Origin: an uncultured Eubacteriales bacterium
GTDB taxonomy: Bacteria; Bacillota; Clostridia; Oscillospirales; Oscillospiraceae
Reading direction: 5' to 3'
Length of the DNA stretch: 23,959 bases
Assembly (NCBI GenBank): GCA_900545495.1
Contig: UQZJ01000021.1
Coordinates: 1-23,959 of the forward strand
The notes beneath the pieces are model-generated. The model was not told the DNA's origin. It searched no databases and was given only the letters and a program-made list of their open reading frames with translations. Shown one piece after another: positions 1-8,452 of this stretch. A program made the translations under genes and the position numbers. The stretch's first letter is position 1, and each line of letters opens with the position of its first letter.

Positions 1-1235
1 GGTTCAACGAGTGGTATTCCAAGGATACCAGCCGCAAAATCCGTGCCGTCAACAAGGCAAAGGGAGAGCGTGGAGAGCGCTTGACCACCAACGTTCCCTA
101 CGGCTATAAGCGTGACTCTGACGATCCTAAGAAATGGGTGATTGACGAGGAAGCCGCACAGGTCGTGAAGCGGATCTTTGCACTCTGCATGGAGGGAAAA
201 GGACCGAGTCAGATCGCCGCTCTGCTGGAAAAGGGGCACATTCAGAATCCCACCGCCTACAAACAGCGGGAGGGCAGAAAAACACCGCATCAGACCCCGG
301 AGAACGAGTATCGCTGGCACGAAAGCACCGTTGCTTATATTCTCGAATACATGGAGTACACAGGCTGCACGGTCAATTTCAAGACCTACACCAACTCCAT
401 CTGGGACAAAAAGCAGCGGGAAAATCCAATGGAGAATCGCAAGATTTTCTATAACACCCACCCAGCGATCATCTCTCTGGAAGTCTTTGATAAGGTGCAG
501 GAGATCAGGCAGCAGCGGCACCGCAGAACAGCGACGGGAAAGAGCAATATGTTCTCCGGTCTGGTGTTCTGCAACGACTGTAAGCAGAAGCTCTACTACT
601 CCACCACCAGCTATTTTGAAAAGCGGCAGGACTTCTTCATCTGCTCCACCCATCGTGCCAACAAGGACAAGTGCAGCGGACATTATATTCGTGCCGTTGT
701 GCTGGAACAGATCGTCTGGAAGCATATTCAGGAGGTCATATCGGTAGTCACTCGCTACGAGGCCTATTTCCGTTCCGAGATGGAGCAAAAGCTCCGTATA
801 CAGAGCGAGGAATCGCTGCGGCTGTATCAAAAGCGGCTGGCACAGGCTGAGAAGCGAATCGGAGAGCTTGACCGCCTTTTCATCCGCATTTATGAGGACA
901 ATGTAGCCGGACGCCTGGATGATGAACGCTTCGCCATGATGAGCAAGAACTACACCGAGGAACAGAAAGACCTCAAAGCCGAGGTCAAAGGTCTGCAACA
1001 GCAAATCCATGAACAAGAACAACAGGCAGAGAATATAGAGCAGTTTGTTCAGCGGGTAAAGAGAAACAGCACCCTCACGGAGCTGACGCCCTATGCCCTC
1101 AGAGAGCTTGTGAAGGCGGTCTATGTGGACGCACCTGACAAGTCCAGCGGCAAGCGCAGGCAGAAGGTACATATCGAGTACGACCTTGTGGGCTACATTC
1201 CCGTGGATGAGCTGCTAAAAGCGGAACAGGCATGA
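1..1235 (+). CDS. Large serine recombinase, 3' portion (5' end outside window)
   Basis: This is the C-terminal part of a large serine recombinase of the TnpX/Tn4451-like type, which excises and integrates mobile elements using a catalytic serine. The reading frame is open from base 3, so the gene enters from outside; the N-terminal resolvase domain with that serine is not in view. Visible in order: the end of the resolvase region, the 'recombinase' domain (RLTTNVPYGYKRD, then VVKRIFALCMEGKGPSQIA), a zinc ribbon beginning FCNDC with later paired cysteines (bases about 550-690), a charged coiled coil (about 790-1050), and a C-terminal DUF4368-like segment (YVDAPDKSSGKRRQKVHIEY). Such enzymes usually sit at one end of an integrative or conjugative element. 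The next gene is a housekeeping mutase on the other strand, so the element probably ends just downstream. The family is certain; the element's identity is unknown. Confidence 0.93.
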   Translation, partial: FNEWYSKDTSRKIRAVNKAKGERGERLTTNVPYGYKRDSDDPKKWVIDEEAAQVVKRIFALCMEGKGPSQIAALLEKGHIQNPTAYKQREGRKTPHQTPENEYRWHESTVAYILEYMEYTGCTVNFKTYTNSIWDKKQRENPMENRKIFYNTHPAIISLEVFDKVQEIRQQRHRRTATGKSNMFSGLVFCNDCKQKLYYSTTSYFEKRQDFFICSTHRANKDKCSGHYIRAVVLEQIVWKHIQEVISVVTRYEAYFRSEMEQKLRIQSEESLRLYQKRLAQAEKRIGELDRLFIRIYEDNVAGRLDDERFAMMSKNYTEEQKDLKAEVKGLQQQIHEQEQQAENIEQFVQRVKRNSTLTELTPYALRELVKAVYVDAPDKSSGKRRQKVHIEYDLVGYIPVDELLKAEQA

Positions 1236-1254
1236 CCGAGATCATGCCTGTTCC
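1223..1254. repeat. Perfect 13-bp inverted repeat over the recombinase stop codon
   Basis: GGAACAGGCATGA and TCATGCCTGTTCC pair perfectly across a 6-nt loop. The left arm contains the last codons and TGA stop of the recombinase. There is no clear T-run after it (AAGAAATTTG follows), so it is a weak intrinsic terminator at best. It could also be an element-end structure or a recombinase site. Confidence 0.6.
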
Positions 1255-1329
1255 AAGAAATTTGAATTTACTGTCTTACCAGCAGAGCGCCTTCCCGGTC
1301 ACTTTTTTTGTGCGTTGCAGCGCGGAGGC

Positions 1330-3057
1330 TCACTTGGTCAGCGTCTCCACCCATGCGGAGTATTTGGCGAGGTTGGCGTCCCGCTCCGCCGCGTCCTTGC
1401 CGAGGGTCAGGATGTAGACCTTGATCTTGGGCTCCGTACCGGAGGGACGGACCAGAATGGTGGTGCCGTCCGCCAGCTCATAGCGCAGGACATTGCTGCC
1501 GTGCAGCTCCATGGGGGTGACGGCGCCGGTGGCGCAGTCCACGGCGGTGCCGTCGGCGTAGTCCTTGCGGACGACAACGGTGACACCGGCGATCTCGGTG
1601 GGCGGCGTCTGGCGCAGACGCTTCATCAGCGCGGCCATCTTCTCCAGACCGTCCACGCCGGGCATCACAAGGTTGTGGGTCTTTTCGCCGTACCAGCCGT
1701 ACTTGGCGTACAGCGTCAGCAGCGCGTCGTAGAGGGTCATGCCCTGGGCGGCGTACCAGCCCGCCATCTCCGTGATGAGCAGGGAGGCGGTGACGGCGTC
1801 CTTGTCGCGGACATAGTCGCCCAGCATATAGCCGTAGCTCTCCTCGTAGGACATGATGACCTCACCCTGACCGGCGGACTCCAGCTCGCCCTTCTTCTCC
1901 GCCATGAACTTGAAGCCGGTGAAGGTGTCGTAGCAGGCGACGCCGTTGGATTCCGCTACCTTGCGGGCCATGTTGGTGGTGACGATGGACTTGAGGAACA
2001 CCGGCTTCTCCGGCATTTTGCCGGCGCGGCGCAGGGCACCGATGAGATAATCCAGCAGCAGCACGCCGGTCTGGTTGCCGGTGACGGCGATGAACTTACC
2101 GGCGTGGTCGCGTACCATGATGCCCACGCGGTCACTGTCGGGGTCGGTGCCCAGAATGAAGTCGGCGCCCACCTTGTCCGCCAGCTCGATGGCCAGATAG
2201 AAGCCCTCGGGATTCTCCGGGTTGGGGGAGTCCACGGTGGGGAAGTTGCCGTCCAACACCATCTGCTGCTCCACGCAGTACAGGTGCTTGACGCCCAGAC
2301 CCCGCAGCGCCTCCGGCACCAGCTTCCAGCCGCAGCCATGGAACGGGGTGTAGACCACCTTGAAGGTGTCGGCCACCTTCGCCATGGATTCCCGGTCGTT
2401 GACCATGGCCATGACGTTTTCCATGAAGGCGCGGTCCGTCTCCTCGCCCATGATCTCGATGAGGCCGGCCTTCACCGCCTCGTCAAAGTCCATGCGCTTG
2501 ATACCGGTGAAGATGTCGATCTTCTCCAGCTGGGCGGCGATGGCGTCGGCGTGCTGGGGCGGCAGCTGGGCGCCGTCAGACCAGTAGACCTTGTAGCCGT
2601 TATACTCCTTGGGGTTGTGGCTGGCGGTGACATTGATGCCCGCCTGACAGCCGTAGTAGCGGACGGCAAAGCTCAGCTCCGGCGTGGGACGCAGGGACTC
2701 GAAAATGCGGACGTGGATGCCGTTGGCGGCGCAGACCTCCGCGGCGGCGTGGGAGAAGAGCATATTGTTGTTGCGGCAGTCCATGCAGATGGCAACGCCC
2801 TTCTTCTTGGCGTCCTCGCCCTCGGCGGCGATGACATTGGCAAAGCCCTGGGTGGCCCAGCGGATGACATGGATGTTCATCTGGTGCAGACCGACCTTCA
2901 TGGTGCCGCGCAGACCGGCGGTGCCGAACTCCAGCGGGCCGTAGAAACGGTTTTCGATCTCCTTTTCGTCGCCGGCGATGCGCTCCAGCTCCGCGTGCTC
3001 GGCGGGGGAGAGAGCATCGCTGTGGAGCCAGCGCTCGTATTCCTGTTTATAGCTCAT
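1330..3057 (-). CDS. pgcA: Phospho-sugar mutase (alpha-phosphoglucomutase, PgcA-like)
   Basis: This 575-residue protein has the full set of alpha-D-phosphohexomutase motifs. It should interconvert glucose 1-phosphate and glucose 6-phosphate (possibly also mannose phosphates) in the cytoplasm, feeding UDP-glucose and cell-envelope sugar synthesis. Visible: the phosphoserine loop TASHNP (Ser146), the metal site DPDSDR (305-310), the sugar-binding loop SYEESYGYM, and the C-terminal phosphate-binding RPSGTEP (about 537-543). Length and the N-terminal pattern (YERW, FGTAGLRG) match the PgcA/YhxB branch rather than the shorter GlmM or ManB proteins. The ATG has AAAGGAG eight bases upstream. It is the last gene of the walJ-rlmH unit, 30 bp after the small gene at 3088. 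Its 3' end faces the end of the mobile element; no clear terminator follows it. Confidence 0.93.
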   Translation of the reverse strand: MSYKQEYERWLHSDALSPAEHAELERIAGDEKEIENRFYGPLEFGTAGLRGTMKVGLHQMNIHVIRWATQGFANVIAAEGEDAKKKGVAICMDCRNNNMLFSHAAAEVCAANGIHVRIFESLRPTPELSFAVRYYGCQAGINVTASHNPKEYNGYKVYWSDGAQLPPQHADAIAAQLEKIDIFTGIKRMDFDEAVKAGLIEIMGEETDRAFMENVMAMVNDRESMAKVADTFKVVYTPFHGCGWKLVPEALRGLGVKHLYCVEQQMVLDGNFPTVDSPNPENPEGFYLAIELADKVGADFILGTDPDSDRVGIMVRDHAGKFIAVTGNQTGVLLLDYLIGALRRAGKMPEKPVFLKSIVTTNMARKVAESNGVACYDTFTGFKFMAEKKGELESAGQGEVIMSYEESYGYMLGDYVRDKDAVTASLLITEMAGWYAAQGMTLYDALLTLYAKYGWYGEKTHNLVMPGVDGLEKMAALMKRLRQTPPTEIAGVTVVVRKDYADGTAVDCATGAVTPMELHGSNVLRYELADGTTILVRPSGTEPKIKVYILTLGKDAAERDANLAKYSAWVETLTK

Positions 3058-3087
3058 ATAGGTACTCCTTTCAGGGTGATTATGTAC

Positions 3088-3390
3088 TTATTCCTCGTCT
3101 TCCACGGGCTGGGCAGTCAGCAGTTCCTGCGCCTCCTCCAGACGGGAGGCGGGGACATACAGGCTGACACCGAAGCCGGAAAAGCCGTTGATGACCTTGC
3201 CGGCGCCGCCCTCGCGGTCGTAGTATTTGAAGCAGGGGACACCGTAGGCCGACAGCAGGGAGATGATCGTGTCGGCATCGGCGGCGGAGTCAAAGGTCTG
3301 CTTCAGCAGGACGGCCTTTTCATCCTGTCCCGCCGCGTCCTTGGGCCATGCGGGGACATCCGGGGTGCCGGTAAAGCTCCAGTTTTCCAT
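3088..3390 (-). CDS. Small hypothetical protein, DUF2007/signal-transducing-like
   Basis: A 100-residue soluble protein whose role is not known. The middle (VLLKQTFDSAADADTIISLL followed by SAYGVPCFKYYD) resembles small DUF2007-type proteins, where a short alpha/beta fold follows an 'address' of this kind. A later GVSLYVPASRLEEAQELL segment is the usual second half of that fold. The family match is from pattern memory and is tentative. Coding status is well supported by position: it starts 12 bp after rlmH ends, has its own Shine-Dalgarno (AGGAGGT upstream of ATG), and ends 30 bp before the mutase, all on one strand. No signal peptide or membrane segment is visible. Confidence 0.7.
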   Translation of the reverse strand: MENWSFTGTPDVPAWPKDAAGQDEKAVLLKQTFDSAADADTIISLLSAYGVPCFKYYDREGGAGKVINGFSGFGVSLYVPASRLEEAQELLTAQPVEDEE

Positions 3391-3402
3391 GGGAATGACC
3401 TC

Positions 3403-3885
3403 CTATTTGTGATATTTGGCGCCGCCGGCGATCTGGTATGCTCGGTAGATCTGCTCCAGCAGCATGATACGCGCCATGTGGTGGGGAAATGTCATGGGGG
3501 ACATGGACAGACGCCAGTCGGCCTGCCGCTTCAGCTCCTCGTCCAGACCGACGCTGCCGCCGATGAGGAAGGTGATCTGGGTCTTGCCCTGTACGCCGAA
3601 GTCCGTGAGGCGGCGGCTCAGCTCCTCGCTGGAGCAGGGCTTGCCCTCAATGCACATCGCCACCAGCGCGCCGCCCTTGGGCAGCTTTTCCCGGATGGCG
3701 GCGGCCTCCGCTTGCAGGGCGCGGCGGATCTCGGCGGGGGAGGGCTCGTCTGGCAGGCGGCTCTCCGGCAGCTCCACGATCTCCAGACGGCACAGACGCT
3801 GGAGGCGCTTGACATACTCAGCGGCGGCGTCGATATAGAATTTCTCCTTCAGCTTACCGACGCAGAGGATCGTTACCTTCTGCAC
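3403..3885 (-). CDS. rlmH: 23S rRNA (pseudouridine1915-N3)-methyltransferase RlmH
   Basis: This 160-residue SPOUT-class methyltransferase methylates pseudouridine 1915 in helix 69 of 23S rRNA on the assembled ribosome, using S-adenosylmethionine. The C-terminal trefoil-knot motifs are clear: FLIGGSVGL, then SMSPMTFPHHMARIMLLEQIYRAYQI and a terminal YHK, the hallmark ending of the family. The length is normal (about 155-160). The N-terminus (MQKVTILCVGKLKE) matches the usual start. Its ATG lies inside the 3' end of the WalJ-like gene (13-bp overlap), which implies translational coupling. A walJ-rlmH neighbourhood is also known from Bacillus, which supports both assignments. Confidence 0.97.
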   Translation of the reverse strand: MQKVTILCVGKLKEKFYIDAAAEYVKRLQRLCRLEIVELPESRLPDEPSPAEIRRALQAEAAAIREKLPKGGALVAMCIEGKPCSSEELSRRLTDFGVQGKTQITFLIGGSVGLDEELKRQADWRLSMSPMTFPHHMARIMLLEQIYRAYQIAGGAKYHK

Positions 3886-4664
3886 GCGATCACCTCCGGT
3901 GCATAGCAGACACTTAGTTCACTCCGGGGAGCGACCTCCACGGAGACGTCCAGATCGGACAGCGCCGCCTCCATGACGTGCAGGGCGCGGGCGGGGGTGT
4001 TGTTCTCCCGGCTCAGGTGAGCCAGCACAAAGCGGCGGGTGCCGCACTCCGCCATGCGGCGGGCAAAGGCGGCGGCGTCCTCGTTGGACAGGTGACCCCG
4101 CCGGCCGAGGATGCGCTGCTTCAGGGAGTAGGGATAGGGGCCGGACTGGAGCCAATCTACATCGTGATTGCTCTCCAGCACCAGCAGATCCACACCGGTG
4201 AGGGCGGCGGCAGCCGGCTCCGGCACGAAGCCGGTGTCGGTGAGGATGCCGACGGCCTCGCCGCCGCAGTCGATGCGGTAGTCCACGCTTTCCCCGGCGT
4301 CGTGGCTGGTGGCGAACACGGTGATCGCCGCGGGGCCGATGGAAAAGACGCTGCCGGGAGAGACGGGGCGCAGGCAGCCGTCCAGTCCGGGCAGGCGGCT
4401 GCGAAGATAGAAGGCGGTGCCGTCGCTGGCGTACAGCGGGATGGCGTGATGCTTGAGAAGCGTGGCAAGACCCGCCGTGTGGTCGGTATGCTCGTGGGTG
4501 ATGAGGATGGCGGACAGGTCGTCCGGCGTCAGGCCCAGCTGGGCAAGGGACTGCTTGATGCGGCGGGCGGAGATGCCCGCGTCCACCAGCAGGTGGACAC
4601 CGCAGGCAGAGACCAGCAGACAGTTGCCCTCGGAGCCGCTGGCCAGTGTATACAGTGAGATCAA
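3873..4664 (-). CDS. walJ: MBL-fold metallo-hydrolase, WalJ/YycJ-like
   Basis: A 263-residue metallo-beta-lactamase-fold protein of the WalJ (YycJ) group, which is linked in Bacillus and streptococci to coordination of cell division and DNA replication and is thought to act as a nuclease. Visible: the N-terminal LASGSEGN, VDAG, the metal motif HEHTDH (residues 57-62), a later SHD and ESNHD, and a near C-terminal AHLSRENN. The frame is open upstream to 4712, but that extension (cysteine- and arginine-rich) is encoded by the terminator hairpin. I therefore chose the TTG at 4664, which has AGAAAGG about 11 bases upstream and starts the protein at MISLYTLASG as in homologues. It is the first gene of the unit with rlmH and the mutase. 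Confidence 0.88.
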   Translation of the reverse strand: MISLYTLASGSEGNCLLVSACGVHLLVDAGISARRIKQSLAQLGLTPDDLSAILITHEHTDHTAGLATLLKHHAIPLYASDGTAFYLRSRLPGLDGCLRPVSPGSVFSIGPAAITVFATSHDAGESVDYRIDCGGEAVGILTDTGFVPEPAAAALTGVDLLVLESNHDVDWLQSGPYPYSLKQRILGRRGHLSNEDAAAFARRMAECGTRRFVLAHLSRENNTPARALHVMEAALSDLDVSVEVAPRSELSVCYAPEVIACRR

Positions 4665-4682
4665 AACGGTATGTACCTTTCT

Positions 4683-4742
4683 AAAACAGCAGCGTCCGTT
4701 GCAGCAGGCCACAAAGGCTGCGGCCTATTGCAGCGGACGCTG
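4683..4742 (-). terminator. Intrinsic terminator after murA
   Basis: A long imperfect stem (arms 4690-4710 and 4722-4742, about 18 of 21 pairs) is followed on the minus strand by TTTT. It lies between the murA stop and the WalJ-like start, so it should separate the two transcripts. The stem ends right before the walJ ribosome-binding site. Confidence 0.75.
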
Positions 4743-4753
4743 TTCAGCGTATG

Positions 4754-6052
4754 TCAGCTAATATGGGACTCGACCTCGCCCTCGTCGGGGATGTCGATCA
4801 TGGAGATATCCGCGCCCACAGCACGGAGCTTACCCACCAGATCCTCGTAGCCGCGCTCGATATACTGCACGCAGCTCAGCTCGGTGGTCCCCTTGGCGGC
4901 CAGTCCGGCGATGACCAGCGCTGCGCCGGCCCGCAGGTCACAGGCCTGGATGGGAGCGCCCACCAGCTGGTCGACACCCTCGATCACGGCGACCTTGCCG
5001 TCCACCTGAATGTGGGCGCCCAGACGCTTTAGCTCGTCCACATACTTGAAGCGGTTGGCACCGTAGACGCCCTCGGTCACAAGGCTGGTGCCCTGTGCCA
5101 GAGAGAGAACGGCGGCGATCTGGGGCTGCATATCCGTGGGGAAGCCGGGATAGGGTAGGGTCTTGACGTTGGTCTTTTGCAGCGGCTCGCTGCGGCGCAC
5201 CAGCAGGGTGTCGTCGTTCTCCTCCACCGCCACACCCATCTCCATCAGCTTGGCGCTGATGCAGTCCATGTGCTTGGGGATGATGTTCTTCAGCAGGAGC
5301 TGACCACCGGTGGCGGCCACCGCCGCCATGTAGGTGCCAGCCTCGATCTGGTCGGGGATGATGCAGTAGGTACCGCCGCTGAGACGCTCCACGCCGCGGA
5401 TCTTGATGGAGTCGGTGCCGGCACCCTTGATGTCCGCACCCATGGAGTTCAGGAAGTTGGCCAGATCCACGATGTGCGGCTCCTTGGCGGCGTTTTCGAT
5501 GGTGGTGACGCCGTCAGCCAGCGCAGCGGCCATCATGATGTTCATGGTGGCGCCCACGGAGACAACGTCCAGATACACCGGCGCGCCGGTGAGACGGCCG
5601 TTCTTGGCGGCGGTGTGGATGAAGCCGCCCTCCACGGTGACATCAGCTCCCATGGTGGTGAAGCCCTTGACGTGCTGGTCGATGGGGCGGACACCGAAGT
5701 TGCAGCCGCCGGGCATGGCCACAGTCGCCTGTCCGAAGCGGCCCAGCAGGGCGCCCAGCAGGTAGTAGCTGGCGCGGATGCGGCGGGCCAGATCGTAGGA
5801 CGGGCGGGTGCTGTGGATGGCGTGGCAGTCGATCTCCACCGCGTGACGGTTCAGCACGCGGATGTGGGCGCCCAGCTCCTCCAGAATGGAGAAGAACAGG
5901 GTCACATCGCTGATCTGGGGAATGTTTTCGATGCGGCAGACACCGTCCACCAGCAGGGCGGCGGGAATGATGGCGACGGCGGCATTTTTTGCACCGCTGA
6001 TGGTCACTTCGCCAAACAGCGGACGGCCGCCATGGATAATGTATTTGTTCAA
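4754..6052 (-). CDS. murA: UDP-N-acetylglucosamine 1-carboxyvinyltransferase (MurA)
   Basis: This 432-residue enzyme transfers enolpyruvate from PEP to UDP-GlcNAc, the first committed cytoplasmic step of peptidoglycan synthesis. Evidence: an N-terminal GAKNAAV with the conserved lysine, the active-site loop PGGCNFGVRPIDQH with catalytic Cys117 (the fosfomycin target), and C-terminal EGVYGANRFKYVDELKRLGA, a family signature. The length is normal. The start is TTG (6052), with GAGGG seven bases upstream giving MNKYIIHGG. The cysteine means the enzyme should be fosfomycin-sensitive, unlike the Asp-substituted forms. It is transcribed alone from the promoter at 6164 and closed by the hairpin at 4683. 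Confidence 0.97.
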   Translation of the reverse strand: MNKYIIHGGRPLFGEVTISGAKNAAVAIIPAALLVDGVCRIENIPQISDVTLFFSILEELGAHIRVLNRHAVEIDCHAIHSTRPSYDLARRIRASYYLLGALLGRFGQATVAMPGGCNFGVRPIDQHVKGFTTMGADVTVEGGFIHTAAKNGRLTGAPVYLDVVSVGATMNIMMAAALADGVTTIENAAKEPHIVDLANFLNSMGADIKGAGTDSIKIRGVERLSGGTYCIIPDQIEAGTYMAAVAATGGQLLLKNIIPKHMDCISAKLMEMGVAVEENDDTLLVRRSEPLQKTNVKTLPYPGFPTDMQPQIAAVLSLAQGTSLVTEGVYGANRFKYVDELKRLGAHIQVDGKVAVIEGVDQLVGAPIQACDLRAGAALVIAGLAAKGTTELSCVQYIERGYEDLVGKLRAVGADISMIDIPDEGEVESHIS

Positions 6053-6163
6053 AGCAAGTCCCTCTTTTCAGGTGGTCAATAGGCTCTGGTAACAGTGTGT
6101 CCAGAGCGCGGAAACTTCATACCGCGGAGCGCGGCAGAAGATGATCTATATGCAGACATGGAT

Positions 6164-6191
6164 AGTATACCATATTTTTTGCCAAAAGCAA
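6164..6191 (-). promoter_or_regulatory. Predicted sigma-A promoter of murA
   Basis: On the minus strand, TTGCTT (6186-6191), a 16-bp spacer, and TATACT (6164-6169). This leaves a leader of roughly 105 nt before the murA start. No riboswitch-like fold was recognised in the leader. Confidence 0.6.
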
Positions 6192-6380
6192 TAAATGCGT
6201 AAAAATTTATTGGGAAAGCACAAAAAAAGATGGAATAATGCAGGAGAACAGGAGGATGTTTACATAATTTCGAAAAGAGAAACGCACCGAGCGCGTTATT
6301 TCCCGTTCCCGCACCGAAAAGTGCAACCAAAGGGGCAATCGGAGGGGAGAGGTGACATTGATCGAGGGAGGGAATGGTAT

Positions 6381-8069
6381 ATGATCCAATTTAAGGACTG
6401 GCGGCTGGAATGGGACGGCTCGCCGGTGGCGATGCAGTTCGACAATGACAGTGTACGGCTGGAGATCGTGGGAGAGATGCCGACAGGGTACGATTGGGAG
6501 CTGTTGATGCGGGAGCCGGAGGGCGGCATGGACATCCTGCCGTTGGAGGAGCAGCCCGGCGGCGTAGGTGTGCTGCTGAAGCGGGAGAATCTGCCGAAGT
6601 GGGGGACTTACGCCTTACAGCTCAGGGGGACGCTGCAAGCTGACGGTACCACCCAACGGCACAGCACGGTGGCGGAGGTGCTGGTGCCGGAGAGCCTGTC
6701 GGGGGATACGGCGTGGCCGGAGATCCCGGCGGCATTCCGCCAGCTGGAGGCGCGGCTCAAGGAGCTGGCGGCGCATCCGCCGAAGCCGGGGAGCGAGGGG
6801 TATTGGCAGCTGTGGGACGCAGAGGAGGGCACGTATCACGACAGCAACCTGCCGGTGGGAACCGGCGGCCCCGGCGCGGAGGTGTTCTACATCGACCTTG
6901 CGGGCGACTACCCCAATTATACCTGCCCGGTGGCGCTGGCCGACATCAATGCGGCGTATGAGGCGGGGAAGGTGCTGGAATGCCGGTGTAAGATGGGAAT
7001 GTACACCGCAACGCTGCCGCTATTCATCCCAGTGCCTGAACTTGGCCGATGGATATTCTCCGGCTCCGGCGAACTGGCGGATATGGGCTTTCCGGCACAG
7101 ACCTTTACGGTAGCTGTTACCGGTTTTGGTGTGCAGGCCAGCAACGCGAAGCTGGCGACGACGGAGGATAAGCTGCCGAACCCCAACGCGTTGACCATCA
7201 CCAGCGGTAGCAACAGCGTCACCTACGACGGCAGCACGCCGAAAAGCATCGATATCCCAGCAGGTGCAAAGGGCGACAAGGGAGATCCCGGTGCAAAGGG
7301 CGACAAGGGAGATCCCGGTGCAAAGGGCGAGAAAGGCGATCCAGGTCTGCAAGGGCCTGCGGGAGCAGTATACAGCCCCAACCTGCTGCGAAACGGTACG
7401 TTTGCAGACGGCTGCATCGTGAACCAGCGGGGGAAGACGAGCTACGCGGGAACCGGCTACGGTGTGGATATGTGGTATACCACCGGCGCTACGCTGTCTG
7501 TGGATGTGACGGCGGAGGGCGTCAAGCTGTACAAGAACGCCGCCTCCGCCAACCCCGCGTGGGCGCAGGCACTGGAAACGGACGCGGCGGTCGGGCAGAC
7601 GGTAACGGTCTCGATGCTCTACAAGGGCAACGGAGAGGGCGCCTCGCTGCGCGTAGCACAGTCCGGCGGCATCGTGACGCTCTCCAATGTGTCCGACTGG
7701 ACGCTGGTGCAAAATACGTTTACGCTCGAAAAGTGGAGCGTCGGCGCGTTGCAGGATCGCGCCATCGTGGCGATTCAGTGCTTCGAGAACATGGCGGCTA
7801 ATCAGGGGCTGTACATCAAGGCCATCAAGCTGGAGCTGGGTGAGCAGCAGACGCTGGCACATCAGGAGAACGGCGCGTGGGTGCTGAACGAGCTGCCGGA
7901 TTACGGCGGGGAGCTGCTGCGGTGTCAGCGGTACTATCAGGTCTACACAACGGCGGCGGCGCGTCCCGCCAAGGCGCTGGACTGTCGCCCTGTTATGCGG
8001 ACAGACCCCGTGCAGAGTACGGTAAGCGTGGGCGGTGCGACGCTGTACGCCAACAGCGCGGAGCTGTAA
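6381..8069 (+). CDS. Phage tail-fibre/baseplate-like protein with collagen-like repeats
   Basis: A 562-residue protein with the build of a phage receptor-binding or baseplate protein. The N-terminal part (MIQFKDWRLEWDG to about residue 150) resembles the N-terminal beta domains of Firmicute phage baseplate proteins. A middle beta-rich domain follows (about 170-290), then a collagen-like Gly-X-Y stretch (GAKGDKGDP repeats, about 295-327). The C-terminal part starts YSPNLLRNGTFADGCIVNQRG, a common opening of jelly-roll, carbohydrate-binding fibre tips. There is no signal peptide. The frame is open back to 6195, but ATG 6381 has GAGGGAGG nine bases upstream and gives a phage-like N-terminus. It heads a four-gene plus-strand cassette with holin and endolysin, and no other phage structural genes are nearby. 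Its exact function is inferred from architecture only. Confidence 0.75.
   Translation: MIQFKDWRLEWDGSPVAMQFDNDSVRLEIVGEMPTGYDWELLMREPEGGMDILPLEEQPGGVGVLLKRENLPKWGTYALQLRGTLQADGTTQRHSTVAEVLVPESLSGDTAWPEIPAAFRQLEARLKELAAHPPKPGSEGYWQLWDAEEGTYHDSNLPVGTGGPGAEVFYIDLAGDYPNYTCPVALADINAAYEAGKVLECRCKMGMYTATLPLFIPVPELGRWIFSGSGELADMGFPAQTFTVAVTGFGVQASNAKLATTEDKLPNPNALTITSGSNSVTYDGSTPKSIDIPAGAKGDKGDPGAKGDKGDPGAKGEKGDPGLQGPAGAVYSPNLLRNGTFADGCIVNQRGKTSYAGTGYGVDMWYTTGATLSVDVTAEGVKLYKNAASANPAWAQALETDAAVGQTVTVSMLYKGNGEGASLRVAQSGGIVTLSNVSDWTLVQNTFTLEKWSVGALQDRAIVAIQCFENMAANQGLYIKAIKLELGEQQTLAHQENGAWVLNELPDYGGELLRCQRYYQVYTTAAARPAKALDCRPVMRTDPVQSTVSVGGATLYANSAEL
7263..7343 (+). repeat. 27-bp tandem repeat encoding collagen-like GAKGDKGDP
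   Basis: Three in-frame 27-bp units at 7263, 7290 and 7317. The first two are identical and the third has a few changes (GAKGEKGDP). A GLQGPAGA tail continues the Gly-X-Y pattern. Unit gain or loss would change stalk length without breaking the frame. Confidence 0.93.
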
Positions 8070-8080
8070 GGAGCGGCGGG

Positions 8081-8410
8081 ATGGAGATATGGACGAATGT
8101 CGGCGTGCCGCTGATCGTGGCGCTGCTGACCTCCACCGCCCTGTGGGGCGTGGTGAGCAAGGTGATCCTCAAGCGGATGGAGCTGGCGGCCAAGCGCAGC
8201 AAGGCGGACGAGGCGGAGCGGAAGATGCTGGTGGGACTGGCCCACGACCGCATCATCCACCTCGGCATGGTGTACATCGAGCGGGGCTACGTCACGCAGG
8301 ACGAGTACGAGAATTTGCAGGTGTACCTCTACGAGCCGTATGAGGAGATGGGCGGCAACGGCAGCGCACGGCGCGTCATGGAGGAAGTGCGGAAGCTGCC
8401 CATTCGATAG
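8081..8410 (+). CDS. Small membrane-anchored phage-type protein
   Basis: A 109-residue protein with one N-terminal hydrophobic segment (VGVPLIVALLTSTALWGVV, about residues 5-24). A basic, charged stretch (ILKRMELAAKRSKADEAERKM) and a soluble C-terminal half follow. I do not recognise a named family. Proteins of this shape commonly sit between tail-fibre and holin genes in Clostridial prophages, where an accessory holin or lysis role has been assumed. The ATG is 11 bp after the fibre-gene stop, with TAAGGAG overlapping that stop, so the two are translationally close. The holin starts 42 bp downstream. Membrane placement is seen from the sequence; the lysis role is inference. Confidence 0.65.
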   Translation: MEIWTNVGVPLIVALLTSTALWGVVSKVILKRMELAAKRSKADEAERKMLVGLAHDRIIHLGMVYIERGYVTQDEYENLQVYLYEPYEEMGGNGSARRVMEEVRKLPIR

Positions 8411-8452
8411 GGCATAAAATGGAACAGGCCGACAGGCCGGAAAGGAAGCATT

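Noticed and set aside
1..80. Apparent loss of the recombinase N-terminal domain
   Set aside because: The frame is open to the window edge and already reads as recombinase, so this is a window cut and not a truncated gene.
1315..3906. 863-codon open frame on the plus strand
   Set aside because: It is a shadow of the minus-strand mutase, small gene and RlmH in GC-rich DNA; its His/Gly/Val/Ala-rich composition is that of reverse-complement coding.
6195..6380. Upstream extension of the fibre-like gene by 62 residues
   Set aside because: The extension is basic and low in secondary-structure sense, starts inside the murA promoter, and has no ribosome-binding site as good as that before ATG 6381.
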